A stretch of 64,000 nucleotides of DNA from Halichondria panicea (lineage: Eukaryota; Porifera; Demospongiae; Suberitida; Halichondriidae), in the NCBI RefSeq assembly GCF_963675165.1, contig NC_087380.1, forward strand, positions 1,008,303 through 1,072,302. Direction: 5' to 3'. The position numbers and the translations under genes were made by a program. Shown here in pieces: positions 1 to 11,382 of the stretch. The notes under the pieces were generated by a model. That model worked only from the letters and a program-made list of their open reading frames with translations, had not been told where the DNA came from and did not search any database. Position 1 is the first letter of the stretch. Every line of letters starts with the position of its first letter.

Positions 1-326
1 GCGTTTCTCCTCTGCTACAGTAGTGCATTACTCGTTCATTAATGAGCCACGCCTTCAGCACTTGAACTCTGCAATATGATTGGGCTGCAAAATTTCTGCA
101 GCAGGAACAAAACCTTACATTGCAGTGGTGCCCAGCCCCACACAGGCTTGAGTGGCATTCACTTTTTTGACAACGAAATCATCGGATTCTTGAGTGGCAT
201 TCACTTTTTTGACAACGAAATCATCGGATTCCTTAGATTCTACTTGAGTGGCTTCCATCTTCTAGCAGCTGTACTGAATACACTGGACTGGACAGAGAGA
301 ATAGAGAATATAGAGAGTCTGAGAGA
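1..326. other. 5' flank of the CCP/Ig receptor gene
   Basis: No gene is assigned here. An open frame at 76-339 runs through a duplicated 42 bp unit and overlaps the receptor start codon, so I treat it as upstream or 5' UTR sequence and not as a protein. Confidence 0.5.
147..230. repeat. 42 bp direct tandem duplication, two copies
   Basis: Units 147-188 and 189-230 are identical by eye; a degenerate third start (ttgagtggc) follows near 243. The repeat lies just upstream of the receptor start codon. Confidence 0.85.
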
Positions 327-3059
327 ATGGCTACCGTAACTCTATTTTTTTGCTGTCTGCTGGGAAGTGTTTCTCTTGTGTATGGGCAGGCTCCTTTGAG
401 TGAGTTGATATGCAGTGCAGTGCACAGTTGCTTATAAGAGTTAGAGTATAATTTATCTCTATTGTATAGCTTTTTCAATTAATGTTTACATGCATGGAGG
501 GTGGTTTTCTGTACTACAATAATAGACAATATCATATATATAGCTATCTATATAGCTATAGACATCAGGTGTTATATGTTGTATAACATGTACAGCCCAC
601 CTGGCAGCAGGCAATGAGCCCCTTCCCATTGACCACACTGGAGAGATCATCTCATTCTCTGATATTGGAACAGGAACTAATGAACCATTTCCCTGGTATT
701 GCTTCACCCAGAACACTACTAATGTGGAGTGGCAGCTTCCTAATGGGACTGCAGTGGTAGCAAGAGTAGGGGTTCCAGTTGGGGACGAACTGATCACTAG
801 AGCTGTTAATGGAGGCCTTTTTCTGCTTCGTGGTACCACACACTTCAGTCCTGATGGAGAACACTGCTGTGTGAGGATTGGCACTACACAGAGGCTGTGT
901 GTCACCTTCAGTGAGTGCTGACTATATAATTATTGTTTATGTCCAATACTAACTCCCACCCCCCACAGCTCCCTGCCCCACACTGAGCCCCCTCACTGAC
1001 ACTAATGGAACGATATCATACAATGCAACCAACAACATGGCCACCTACACCTGTGACACTGGGTACACCATCAGTGGAGCTACTCCGATAACTTGTATGA
1101 GTGATGGTACTAGTGCTGGTACCTGGTCTCCACCACCACCTACTTGTACAAGTAACTATATATAGTAGGTAGTTAGTGTGTGTTTATTTTTCCCAACACA
1201 GTCGTCACCTGCCCTGTCCTAACCTCCCCTACCAATGGAGTCTTGTCCACCACTAGTCGGGACTACCTCACCATTGCTGCATACAGCTGTGATACTGGCT
1301 ACATCCTCACTGGTACTGCTGCTAGAACATGTCAAGCTACTGGTGAATGGTCAAGAGTGGCACCATTTTGCTCACGTGAGTTAGACTAAAGGAATGGTGG
1401 GTTGGGAGTAATGCTGACTGAGCATCTCCCTACAGCTGTTGACTGTGGTCCCCCGACTAACCCCTCCAACGGAGCAGTGGACAAATCCACTGGAACGACC
1501 TTTATGATGACTGCTACCTACACCTGTAACACTGGATACAACATTGTTGGCAGTGAGAGCAGAACTTGTGGAGTAAATGGAACAAGTGGAGCAACTACAC
1601 TAACTGATGGAGTTTGGAGTCCAGCTGCACCAACTTGTGAAAGTATGTTATACCAATGTGTTGTGGCCTCACATGATTTCGAACAGCCTTAATACTGAAC
1701 CTCTCCAGTAAGTGTTGGTTAATGTGTTATTTTATAGTTGTCAACTGTGGTTCCCTGGACGCCCCCTCCAATGGAACAGTGGACACATCCTCTGGAACCA
1801 CTTACCTCCGAAGAGCTAACTACACCTGTAACCCTGGATACACTCTGACTGGTGGAGAAGGGACTAGAACATGTCAAGCTAATGGAATGTGGAGCTCTAG
1901 TGACCCTGCCTGTGAATGTGAGTGTGACCTACACAGCTTCAATACTACTCATTGCTCCCCTGCAGTCATTGTCCTGTCCATTGGAGGCACTGTCTACACT
2001 AACAACACAGCTCTGTCCTTCTCCCTCATTGGAGAGGGCTCCTCTGCCCTCACCTGTCACACTGAGCTATCCACCTGCTGCAGGGAACAAGACAACCCTA
2101 ATGGAGGGGCTCTCGGAGGATGGAGAGGACCAGATGGAGGGGTCAGTGTACCTTCAGAAGCTGCTATTGGAACTACAGCTGAGGGATTCTACGTCACCAG
2201 AGGCATCAGCACTATCAGCCTGAATCGCCGTTGCAGTGAAACGAATGCAGGAGGTGTCTACTGCTGCACTATTCCCAGAGCTGGTGGTATCACTCAAACA
2301 TTCTGTGTGGACGTGCAATGTGAGTGACAGTGATGGTGTGTATACTTTGATATAGTGTTCCTTGGCTTCCAGCTCCTATATCCGAGCCACCACTCACTGA
2401 GCCAGCAAGTACATACATTACAGTTACACTGGGAGTGTTGCTAGCAGTTGCCGTGGCAGTCATTATTGTACTGATAACTTTCGTTATTATTGGAAGAAAA
2501 CAGCTAACACAAGCAAGGTGCATGTGAGTGGTTGAAATATTGATGGTTAGTTGAAAATACTGCCACAGAAATCAACTCAAGCAAGCACCCAATTGCAACC
2601 AGAAGGCCTCTTATGAAAATGTCACCGTAAACGTGGGTGTCTCCCCCACAGCTGTTGAGCTAAGTGAGTGTCCAGCGGCTGAACAACATTATCAACTCAA
2701 GCAAGCACCCAATTGCAACCAGGAGGCCTTTTATGAAGATGTCACCGTAAACGTGGGTGTCTCCCCCACAGCTGTTGAGCTAAGTGAGTGTCCAGCGGCT
2801 GAACAACATTATCAACTCAAGCAAGCACCCAATTGCAACCAGGAGGCCTTTTATGAAGATGTCACCGTAAACGTGGGTGTCTCCCCCACAGCTGTTGAGC
2901 TGAGTGAGTGTCCAGCGGCTGAACAACATTATGGTACCTGAGCCTAATGAGTAAATTCCAAATAAATAAATAGTTGCTACAAATTATCCAACTCCAGATA
3001 TGTACGTGTCAGGGGGTGGACAGGAGAGAAAAGAAGAGATTATCTATGACAATGTTTAA
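327..3059 (+). CDS. CCP (sushi)/Ig-like single-pass receptor with tyrosine-motif tail
   Basis: Spliced model: 327-399, 596-910, 969-1151, 1202-1375, 1436-1642, 1738-1917, 1966-2319, 2373-2523, 2569-2903, 2998-3059; 677 aa. The ATG opens a signal peptide (MATVTLFFCCLLGSVSLVYG). Exon 2 is Ig-like. Exons 3-6 each encode one CCP domain with the expected four Cys and late Trp. Exon 7 is a second Ig-like domain. Exon 8 holds the membrane helix (ITVTLGVLLAVAVAVIIVLI). The tail carries YENV, YEDV, YEDV and, in the last exon, YDNV, all candidate phosphotyrosine sites. Extracellular domain exons are all phase 1, the usual mark of shuffled modules. The 48 nt intron 1918-1965 is a multiple of three and could be retained. 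If the last intron is retained, the protein ends HYGT instead. A surface recognition or adhesion role is inferred; no orthologue is recognised. Confidence 0.8.
2573..2932 (+). repeat. 120 bp coding tandem repeat, three copies
   Basis: Copies 2573-2692, 2693-2812 and 2813-2932 each encode 40 residues that include a Tyr-Glu-(Asn/Asp)-Val motif. Copies 2 and 3 are almost identical; copy 1 differs at a few bases. Each copy also contains the same potential splice donor (aagtgagtg or gagtgagtg) in the same phase. Confidence 0.9.
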
Positions 3060-3382
3060 TACAAACATCATTAATTCAGTATACTTAATTTTATACTACA
3101 ATTGTTTTTATTACGCAATCTTAAAGACTGCATGTTCATACATGTAATTATATATAGCAACTCAGTATAACTGTTATTATAGTCATGCTTCGATCTATTA
3201 TTGTTTGTTGAGTTGTTTTTCCCACTTACAGTGCTTCAACATAACGTAGCATACATACAACTATTATATACAAAGCAAGAAGCGAAACAATTTGTGTCCA
3301 TCTATAGTAACAGAGTCACAGAAGGTGTTGATACGTATAGTTCTGCATGTGTGTGTGCATGAACAAAGAGACGGCTAGTGAG
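3060..3382. other. Convergent 3' flanks of the receptor and PUF60
   Basis: AT-rich sequence of 323 bp between two convergent stop codons. No gene is seen; it should hold both 3' UTRs. Confidence 0.6.
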
Positions 3383-6300
3383 TCAGTGTGACAGGTCGTT
3401 GGCATCAAACTTCTCCTGATCGTAAAGCTCCGCCTTTATCATCCGTCCTCCAAACCATCGACCATGGAGAGATTTAGCAGCTGCTACAGCCTCTGTAATA
3501 ACACAGGAGTAGGCTGAACAATATTATGGTACCTGAGCCTAATGAGTAAATTCCAACTAAATAGTTGCGATAAATTATCCAACTCCAGTTATTTACAAGT
3601 ATTACAAGTATGAAATGGCCCCAAGACTAGCGTCTAGATTATAATTGACTGTTGATTGGTCTGGTATGTGTGTTCCTTCAAATACTCTATGGTTATAGTG
3701 TCCCATATCACAGGGACATAACCATATAGTATTTGAAGGAACACACATACCAGACCAATCAACAGTCAAATACTATTTAGTATTTGAAGGAACTATACCT
3801 GACTGTTGATTGGTCTGGTATGTGTGTTCCTTCAAATACTATATGGTTATGTCCCTGTGATATGGGACACTATAACCATAGAGTATTTGAAGGAACACAC
3901 ATACCAGACCAATCAACAGTCAAATACTCTAGAGTATTTGAAGGAACACACATACCTGACTGTTGATTGGTCTGGTATGTGTGTTCCTTCAAATACTCTA
4001 TGGTTATAGTGTCCCATATCACAGGGACATAACCATATAGTATTTGAAGGAACACACATACCAGACCAATCAACAGTCAAATACTCTAGAGTATTTGAAG
4101 GAACTATACCTGACTGTTGATTGGTCTGGTATGTGTGTTCCTTCAAATACTAGAGTATTTGAAGGAACACACATACCAGACCAATCTGGAGTCAATTATA
4201 ATCTAGCCGCTAGTCTTTAGATAGATTATATAGATATATAATTATGATAGGTCTCTTTAAGGCTACATGTACTAAACACATATTTAATTTTTTATACTGG
4301 ATTATGTGCTCTTAAACCAGTTCTTTTAGATTTTGCGATATAATTATGACAGCCTCTTTAAGAGCTCCTATTTACTTTAAAAAATGGACACTGTAGATTC
4401 AAGTTATGAAGGATTCAAGTTATGAAGGATTCAAGTTATGAAGGTAGCCACTGAAGCAGCACAACCACTGAAGCAGCACAATTCTCTTACTAGCACTTCA
4501 TAGTTATTGTACACATACACTCTCACCAGCTGTGACTGAGAAAAGGACGAATATCTTGATAATAACATCAGCATTGTCTTCCATGCTCTGTCGCTCCTGG
4601 TAGATAATGACCCTCTCCACACTGCCGTACTTAGAGCACTCAGAGGTCACCTCTTCTTCAAGGTCGTCGTCAAGGTCTTCCATAGTTACCATGTCGTTGA
4701 GCACCAAAACACGGGACTAGAGTGTGGTGTGTGTGTGTGTGTGGTGTGTATGTGTGTGTGTGGTGTGTATGTGTGTATGTGTGTGTATGTGTATGGTGTG
4801 GGGAAAGTTGTATAGAGGAAAATTGTCAAACTTGGGATACAATATCATGAGCTCTGGGGGGACCTTTTGATTACACAGCACTGTACATTTCTTAGCCAAC
4901 CAGCTCACCTCTGTTTTCCTGGACAGCTTCTTCATGATCATGAGGCGAGCGTTGCTACCAGAGATGGAGACGTTCTCCTCTGACTGTAAAGTATTGCTCT
5001 CTGGGTTAGTGATGACAACAGCCTTCTCGGCCATCACGTCATCTCTCTCCTCCTCCACCTTAGACTGAGCCAGGGGCATCGTCACATTCACAGTTTCTAT
5101 AGTGTGTGTGTGGGTATGGGCAGTGTGGGTGGGTGGTGTGTGGGCAGTGTGTGTGTGTGTGTGTGTGTGTGGGTGGTGTGTGTGTAGAGGGGGGTAAGGG
5201 TAGGCACACACCAACACCCAGGCATAAATGAAGTAACTCTGTTTATAATGCTTAGCAGACAATTTTTTGAGTACACTAGACAATTGAGATGCTGTTTCTT
5301 CCCCATTACCACCGACCCTAAACTCTGAGCAAACTAACTCGATCGATCAGTACACGCACACACACAACATAAAGAGCTAGTACATGTTATATAGAGCTAT
5401 ATTATAGATACTTACCGTCGCTGTATGACATGACATCAGTGGGGATTATACCAGCCATGGCTGTGAGGGAACAAGGGAACAAAGAGAATACTAAATACAA
5501 ACCTCAGTAGCCGTGCAGCTAGTACGTTGTGGTAAGCTATATGTATGTCATCCATTTAATACTGTAACGGTGGGTGTATTGTACTTACAGTCTCCTCCCA
5601 TGCCCAGGCCGAGTATCCCTGGCAACACGGGGGCGGCATTTGGAGGGTAGAGTGGAAGTGGAGGGGTCAGTGCCTGGGGGATAATTATATCACATGATAA
5701 TCACATGACATGCAATTACTATTTAGAAACTGGGATTGAAACAATAAGAATTATTACTCCCACAATAATCACAGTGACAGTGATTAGCCACTTGATAACT
5801 AGCTAAACTTTAACGAAAGCATCCCACCACCCACTCACACACACCCTCACCCTTCCCACTCTCAGGAACTGTCCGCCCAGGTCAAACAAGTTCATGGAGG
5901 CAATGGCATCAGCTGCACTCTTAGCGTTCTCGTAGTCGATATAGCCCCACCCCCTGTGCTTGGCCGGGTTAGTGTCAGGAGCCAACTCCAACTTCTTGAT
6001 CTTCCCAAATGCCTCAAATACACTGCAAGTGGAAGAACCAGAGCTAATAAGGTAATGGAAAAGTTATAATTATTATCACACTGTATAGAGTCTCTAGCAT
6101 GCGTTCAATCCATTCCATTCACACTGGAGGGTTGAATATCTTTCAATAGCCATAACTTGAGTATTGTTGATCCAATGTCAAAATTTTTCTGATTTTCTGA
6201 AAGCTTAGAAAGAGACCTTTCAAATGATGTGTTTCAATCCAAAACTTTGTCGGGTCCATAATTTGGCATTTTTTCCTTTGGACCATGGGCTAATCCATGG

Positions 6301-7882
6301 TATGGCCAAATTGGCAAATACTTTTATCACTCGAATATGAACTTTGATGACACCATTTAAAAGGTCTCTTTCTAAACTTTCAGAAAACCATAAAATCGTT
6401 GAAATTGGATTTACAGAATTCAAGTTATGGTAGCTGAAAGAGTCCTCGAACCAAAACAATTATTGATAAGTTATGGCCAATCACACACTGTTAATAGACC
6501 CACAAGCCCCTCCCTTTATCAGTTACTGCACATGTACCTCTTAACGTCTTCTGGGAGAAGGTCAAGATGAATGGAAGCCACATAGATCCGTGGGTACTTG
6601 GTAGCCTCCTGCTGAATCTGAGCGATGATGGGGGCAGCCTGAGGCACGTTATTAGGGCGACCAACCTGGGAGATAATAATTATACAGTCAGGCACACTTT
6701 AGAGTTGGGTCTGTAACTAAGAGTTCCAAAGGTCCAAATTCAACTACATGGTTGATGATTTTCTGAAAGCTTAAAGAGCTCTTTCACGTATGCTCAAATC
6801 TCAAATTTGGAAGGAGTCAAAATTTACTATTTCAGAAAGGTAAAAACAGGCCGAAAATCGACTTTGATTTTTAACACATCATTTGAAAGGCCTCTCTCTA
6901 ATAAGCTTTCACAAATAATGTTATTGTACCAACGGAACTAAAGTTGTGGCTGATCAAAGATGCTCTTGGAACAATAACAATGTTACGTCCCTGACCCCTT
7001 TCACAGACCTTGATATTCCGTCCACCCATGACAACACCGTTCATTTGCTCCAGTGCCAGTTGTGCTGCCTCAGCTGTCTCGTACTCAACGAAGGCATAGC
7101 CTTTGTGTTTCATAGCAGCCGTATCCACAGAAAGGTTGACAGACTTGAGGGTTCCAAACGGACAAAAGGCAGTCTTGACTGTTTCTTCTCCAATCTCAAA
7201 GTTGATGCTACCCACATAGATCCTGCAGATGAAGAGGGGAAGCAGTCACCATTAGATAGGCCTTTCAAAGGGGTAAAAACCCAAGTGGTAGCCATTTTTA
7301 ATTCAATCAACACACAAATTTGCCTCTTTAATCTATGCCATTTAAAAGTACCATGGGTACATACATCCAAGGACTGGAGACTGGTTATCTACACATTATA
7401 GACACCTTTAATAGTTCTACCTGGTCATTAATAGCAACGCTCTCTGTTTGTTGGCCGCCTCTTGCAACTGCTGCATCTGGACCACCTGCTGCTCAGTGTG
7501 TCGTTGTTGTTGCTATAGGAACGAATGGGTCAAATCTGATTGGACGGACCGTAATTATATACACTCACAAACTTGGACGAGACGTCGGCACAATATTTCT
7601 TGGCCATGGCTAGATTCTGTGTTTGTTGTGGGTTGAGTGCGGAGAGTACAGCTGGTTGTATGAGCGGTCCAGTCTGCTCAATCTCAACCTCTACATGTAC
7701 GTGGGAACAAATAGTGTATATTTAAACTGATTTTAATTAATGTGGTTGTATTTTTATTGGAGTGCTGTAGATTTACCATTTGATTCGGCCACATCCCAGC
7801 CTTTTCTTCTCTTCCTCAGCTTTGGTTGATCAGCTACAGGTGCAGGGCTAGGGACGTTCTCCTTCTGTTCTGTGTCTGTCAT
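3383..7882 (-). CDS. PUF60: Poly(U)-binding splicing factor PUF60 (half pint/FIR)
   Basis: Eleven coding exons on the minus strand: 7882-7777, 7690-7569, 7512-7421, 7222-7009, 6665-6538, 6022-5851, 5673-5589, 5460-5416, 5096-4909, 4716-4527, 3492-3383; 483 aa (human about 559). RRM1 occupies roughly residues 108-180 ([36 protein letters not shown]), RRM2 about 220-290 ([35 protein letters not shown]), and the C-terminal UHM domain starts about 385 and ends [16 protein letters not shown]. The linker [20 protein letters not shown] matches the family. The Ala-rich middle of vertebrate PUF60 is shortened, which explains the length. Known role: nuclear factor that aids U2AF in 3' splice-site recognition. 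Introns carry a large palindromic element, a copied fragment of the neighbouring receptor gene and two copies of an interspersed repeat. Confidence 0.95.
3512..3588 (+). repeat. Copied fragment of the receptor 3' end inside a PUF60 intron
   Basis: This stretch closely repeats 2917-2997 of the receptor gene (tail of the last cassette, stop codon, final intron and its acceptor) with small differences. It starts 20 bp upstream of the last PUF60 exon. Confidence 0.8.
3623..4217. mobile_element. MITE-like element with nested palindromic copies
   Basis: The termini 3623-3649 and 4191-4217 are inverted repeats of about 27 bp with one mismatch (aagactagcg at the left end). The interior is built from several alternating copies of one segment (ttgattggtctggtatgtgt and its reverse complement), giving nested hairpins. 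No transposase is present. I do not see a convincing target-site duplication. Confidence 0.75.
4387..4490. repeat. Short tandem repeats in a PUF60 intron
   Basis: Three copies of a 16 bp unit (gattcaagttatgaag) are followed by two copies of cactgaagcagcacaa. Confidence 0.8.
6120..6470. repeat. Interspersed palindromic repeat, copy A
   Basis: Member of a family whose halves mirror each other: left half cataacttga, gattttctgaaagcttag, aaagagacctttcaaatgat; centre ggaccatgggctaatccatgg; right half in reverse order ending caagttatgg. It lies in a PUF60 intron. Other members are at 6715-6960, 12946-13205, 14820-15415 and 36010-36320. Confidence 0.75.
6715..6960. repeat. Interspersed palindromic repeat, copy B (degenerate)
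   Basis: Degenerate relative of the family at 6120-6470, recognisable by gattttctgaaagctta, atcatttgaaaggcctctct and aagttgtggc. It lies in a PUF60 intron. Confidence 0.6.
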
Positions 7883-8021
7883 CTTCTCTCTAGACGTTGT
7901 ATACACGTACACGTGGAATGTTGTAAAGCTATTGCTATAAAGGAAAGGTCGTCGTTAGAGCAAACTGTTTGTGGTAAACTAGTAATTAGTTTGTTGTGTT
8001 GACGATTATTACCCACTGAAA
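7883..8021. promoter_or_regulatory. Bidirectional promoter region, PUF60/AGBL4
   Basis: Only 139 bp separate the PUF60 start codon (minus) from the AGBL4 start codon (plus), so both 5' UTRs and core promoters must fit here. A tataaagg motif lies near 7935. Shared control is an inference. Confidence 0.5.
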
Positions 8022-8500
8022 ATGGCTGCACTAGAAACAGAGCCTCCGGCTCTTGCAGCAGCTAGCCAGTCTCCTGTGTCTCATTCCAAAGATCCATTCG
8101 TTGGCAACGTGTCCAAGATATCTCCACATCATGGAGGGAGCTCAAAACAGAGTTACAAGAAAGGAAACTTGATATTTGATGCTTGTTTTGAAGGGGGTAA
8201 GTTAGTTCTGTTGCTAGGCAGCCCCACCCCCCTTTTATTTTCTCTGTGTGTGCAGGCAATTTGGGGAGAGTGGATCTCATTAATGACTTTGAGTATGATC
8301 TATTTATCCGACCTGACACCTGCAATCCTAGGTACACGTGTGGAATATCCAACTTTCACAGCTGCAAACTGAACAAATAAATATTTCTCTCGTTTACAGG
8401 TTTAGAATGTGGTTCAATTTCACAGTCTCAAACGTTAAATCAGACCAGGTAATTCCATCCCTATTCCAATATCAATATCTGTATACCAATTAATCCCCCC

Positions 8501-8545
<45 letters not shown>

Positions 8546-11206
8546 CACTACATTTTGTAGAGAGTGATATTCAACATAGTCAACTTCAGTAAGACCAAGA
8601 GCCTCTACAGAGAGGGAATGTCCCCCCTCGTTAAGTCCACCTCTCGTCCCCACTGGCAACGCATCCCCTCTAAAGCCGTGTTCTACTATCGCTGCCCCGA
8701 CCATCAGAAGAACTATGTACTCTCCTTCGCATTCGCCTTTGATAAGGAAGAAGACATGTATCAGGTGAGCTAGGGCTGTGTTTTTTTGTTAACAGTATGT
8801 TCCATTCTCAAAGAAAAAGCGTGGGGGTGATTTTTCCTAAATTGCCTGTTTTGGTAGCTATCTCTGAGTGCTCATAACTTGAGTTAGGATTGTGCATTTT
8901 CACAATTAAAATATGCATTTATCTAATGATGTGCTTAGATCAGTGGTGTTTGTATTCTTCTCCTCATTTTAGCTAGCTAATAGTATAGTGTGTTGCTCTA
9001 CTCATTGTAGTTATGCCCATTATACCAGTTGTGAGATGCAACAACCCCATCAAGTGTCGTATCACTATAGCGCTAGTGTCAACTGCTCCCTTCCCTCCCT
9101 CCATTGCAGTTCTCCTACAGCTTCCCCTACTCATTCACAAGATTACAAAAGCTATTGGACAAACTCGAGATGAAAGGTCTGGATTACTTCCAAAGGGAAA
9201 CCATCTGTAAAACTGTGGTATGTTGAAGTCTACTAGCCTGTTGGATAATAGTTGCTAATTACATGATAATTATAACAGTCCACACAGCCTCACAACTTAC
9301 ACTCCCCACACACACACACACACTCCTCACAGCAACAGCGGCCGCTAGACCTCCTCACAATCACCCACCCACGCAACCTGGACCCGTCATCACGGGCCAG
9401 GATGGTGTTTATTACAGCGAGGGTCCACCCAGGGGAAAGCCCCGCTTCCTACGTGTGTCAGGGACTCATGGAACACCTGATGAGCGACACACTCGAGGGA
9501 GAGCTACTCAGAGAAAATATCATCTTCAAAATTGGTAATTTTTGTAAATTTTCAATTCTTTGTTACACCGATTTTGTTGGTTTTATTGATGCAGTACCAA
9601 TGTTGAATCCTGATGGAGTGTACTTGGGCAATTATCGAAGTTCTCTGATGGGCTTTGATCTCAATCGGCACTGGGCAGACCCCTCCCCCTGGGCCCAGCC
9701 CACAATCACCGCCACCAAGAAGCTCGTCATGGAGTACGACCAAGACCCTGTGAGTATGCGGAAGAAATATATTATACTGAAGTGTATAATTATGTGAATA
9801 GAAAAATTATTGTGTCATTCATCTTTGTGCAGAATATCGATCTGGACTTCTACATTGACATCCACTCTCACTCCATACACACGAATGGTGGGTTGTTTGA
9901 AAACGTATCTCCAACAGCTTTAGCCTCGGTCCCAGGCCAATTTTTCTTTAAAACGAAAGTTGGGCTGGGAACGAGGCTAGAACTGTATGCTATCTACTAG
10001 ATGTGTATTGTTATACCCACCATTCCTGCTGCCCCCCCCCCCCTCAGGATTCATGTATGGCAATGTGTATGATGAGGAGGAGAGGTTTGAGAGACAAGCT
10101 GTGTTCCCCAAGCTACTGGCCAAGCATGCCACTGACTTCTCATGGGTAAGAAGAGTGGCAGGCAATTGCTTTGTAGGGTACTTTCATTGTTTCTGCAGAA
10201 TAAGACATCGTTCAACAGAGATGCTATCAAGGCAGGGACTGGAAGAAGGTTGGTATTCCACTAATGTACCCACTAACCACTCACTCCCCCTCTCTCTGGG
10301 TACACAGGTACCTGGGGGACTGCCTCTCCCCACAGACACACTGCTACACACTAATGTACCCACTAACCACTCACTCCCCCTCTCTCTGGGTACACAGGTA
10401 CCTGGGGGACTGCCTCTCCCCACAGACACACTGCTACACACTAATGTACCCACCCACCACTCACTCCCCCTCTCTCTGGGTACACAGGTACCTAGGGGAC
10501 TGCCTCTCCCCACAGACACACTGCTACACACTAATGTACCCACACTAACCACTCACTCCCCCTCTCTCTGGGTACACAGGTACCTGGGGGACTGCCTCTC
10601 CCCACAGACACACTGCTACACACTGGAGGTCTCTTTCTTTGGCTACCTGGCCTCCCACAGTAGCACTGACGTCACCACTCCCTACACTGAGGAGGCCTGT
10701 ATCCATTCCCACTTTACCTGTACTAGCCATGCATAAAATTAATTATACCTGCGTATACAGCACAGCCATAACCGTAGCTACTCTCTATGTATAATTATTA
10801 CACTAGTTATGTATGTATGTGTTAACATAACTACGTGTAGTCCTTTGCATGCCCTGCACGTTCTTACGCTGTATGTCATGTGATTTCGTACTTAGCTCTC
10901 TGTATATCTGTATATTACACTAGTTACTTACGTATGCAATCTGATTAAGTATGTCATGTGATTTCGTACTTAGCTCTCTCTGTATATCTGTATATTACAC
11001 TACGTATGCAATCTGATTAAGTATGTCATGTGATTTCATACTTAAGCTCTACATATCTGTTTCCGATATAATGATCCCCTTGACTGATGCGCTCACCAGA
11101 TCTGAGACTGGGTCAGAACTTAGCAAAGACCTTCCTGGATTATTACAACCTCACACACACAACACCCACTGCCTCAAAGGAACAGTTAGACTCTCAGCAA
11201 TCATAG
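8022..11206 (+). CDS. AGBL4: Cytosolic carboxypeptidase 6 (tubulin deglutamylase)
   Basis: Twelve exons: 8022-8196, 8256-8331, 8400-8448, 8561-8764, 9110-9217, 9333-9534, 9595-9749, 9833-9887, 10048-10145, 10199-10248, 10580-10698, 11100-11206; 465 aa (human CCP6 about 503). N-terminal domain has [18 protein letters not shown] and [19 protein letters not shown]14 zinc-carboxypeptidase features: VHPGES (His236, Glu239 zinc ligands), NPDGV, FDLNRHW (Asn295, Arg296), DIHSH (His334 zinc ligand), FMYGN, and TLEVSF with catalytic Glu407. The last exon restores the family signature after [22 protein letters not shown], then a short tail. Known role: removes glutamates from tubulin and other polyglutamylated proteins in the cytosol and cilia. 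The exon at 10580 is preceded by three duplicated copies of its own 5' end and acceptor. Reading past 10698 would give a false stop, so the 10698 donor is required. Confidence 0.95.
8510..8544. repeat. (CA)n microsatellite in an AGBL4 intron
   Basis: Nearly pure CA run just upstream of the exon 4 acceptor at 8560. Confidence 0.9.
9922..9978. repeat. Short palindromic element, AGCCTCG family
   Basis: The ends agcctcggtcccaggcc and ggctgggaacgaggct are imperfect inverted repeats. The same ends occur in the near-perfect palindrome at 21877-21928. It lies in an AGBL4 intron. Confidence 0.65.
10263..10622 (+). repeat. 90 bp tandem repeat that copies a 3' splice site and exon start, four copies
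   Basis: Each unit holds the intron end (ctctctgggtacacag) and the first 47 bp of AGBL4 exon 11 ([15 protein letters not shown]). Units begin near 10263, 10353, 10443 and 10533. The fourth has a 2 bp insertion (cacactaac) and alone continues into the rest of the exon. Units 1-3 stay open together but run into a stop at 10546-10548. Confidence 0.9.
10869..11045. repeat. Tandem repeat of about 72-78 bp, three copies
   Basis: The phrase tatgtcatgtgatttcgtac recurs near 10872, 10950 and 11022 with similar flanks. It lies in the last AGBL4 intron. Confidence 0.8.
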
Positions 11207-11382
11207 ACTCTGGCTTAATTCATAATTAGTTATATACATTATATATAGCTATTAAATTTGAACTATTATCATTTTTTATTCTTCACATTACATTATATTG
11301 TATTGTAGCAATTTCATTGAAGTCGTACATCAAAGTTTTCGTGTAGAAATGATTACAGACATGGGTACAATAAATTTATACA

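Noticed and set aside
76-339. 87-codon frame at the left end
   Set aside because: It overlaps the receptor signal peptide in another frame and is lengthened by a 42 bp duplication (a multiple of three).
1722-2327. Single receptor exon 1738-2319 without the 48 nt intron
   Set aside because: The frame stays open, but gtgagt and a pyrimidine-rich ctgcag acceptor flank the stretch exactly at the domain boundary, in phase 1 like all other domain borders. Intron preferred, retention not excluded.
4717-5283. Long minus-strand frame rich in His-Thr
   Set aside because: It is produced by CA/TG microsatellites read through PUF60 introns; only 4909-5096 is coding.
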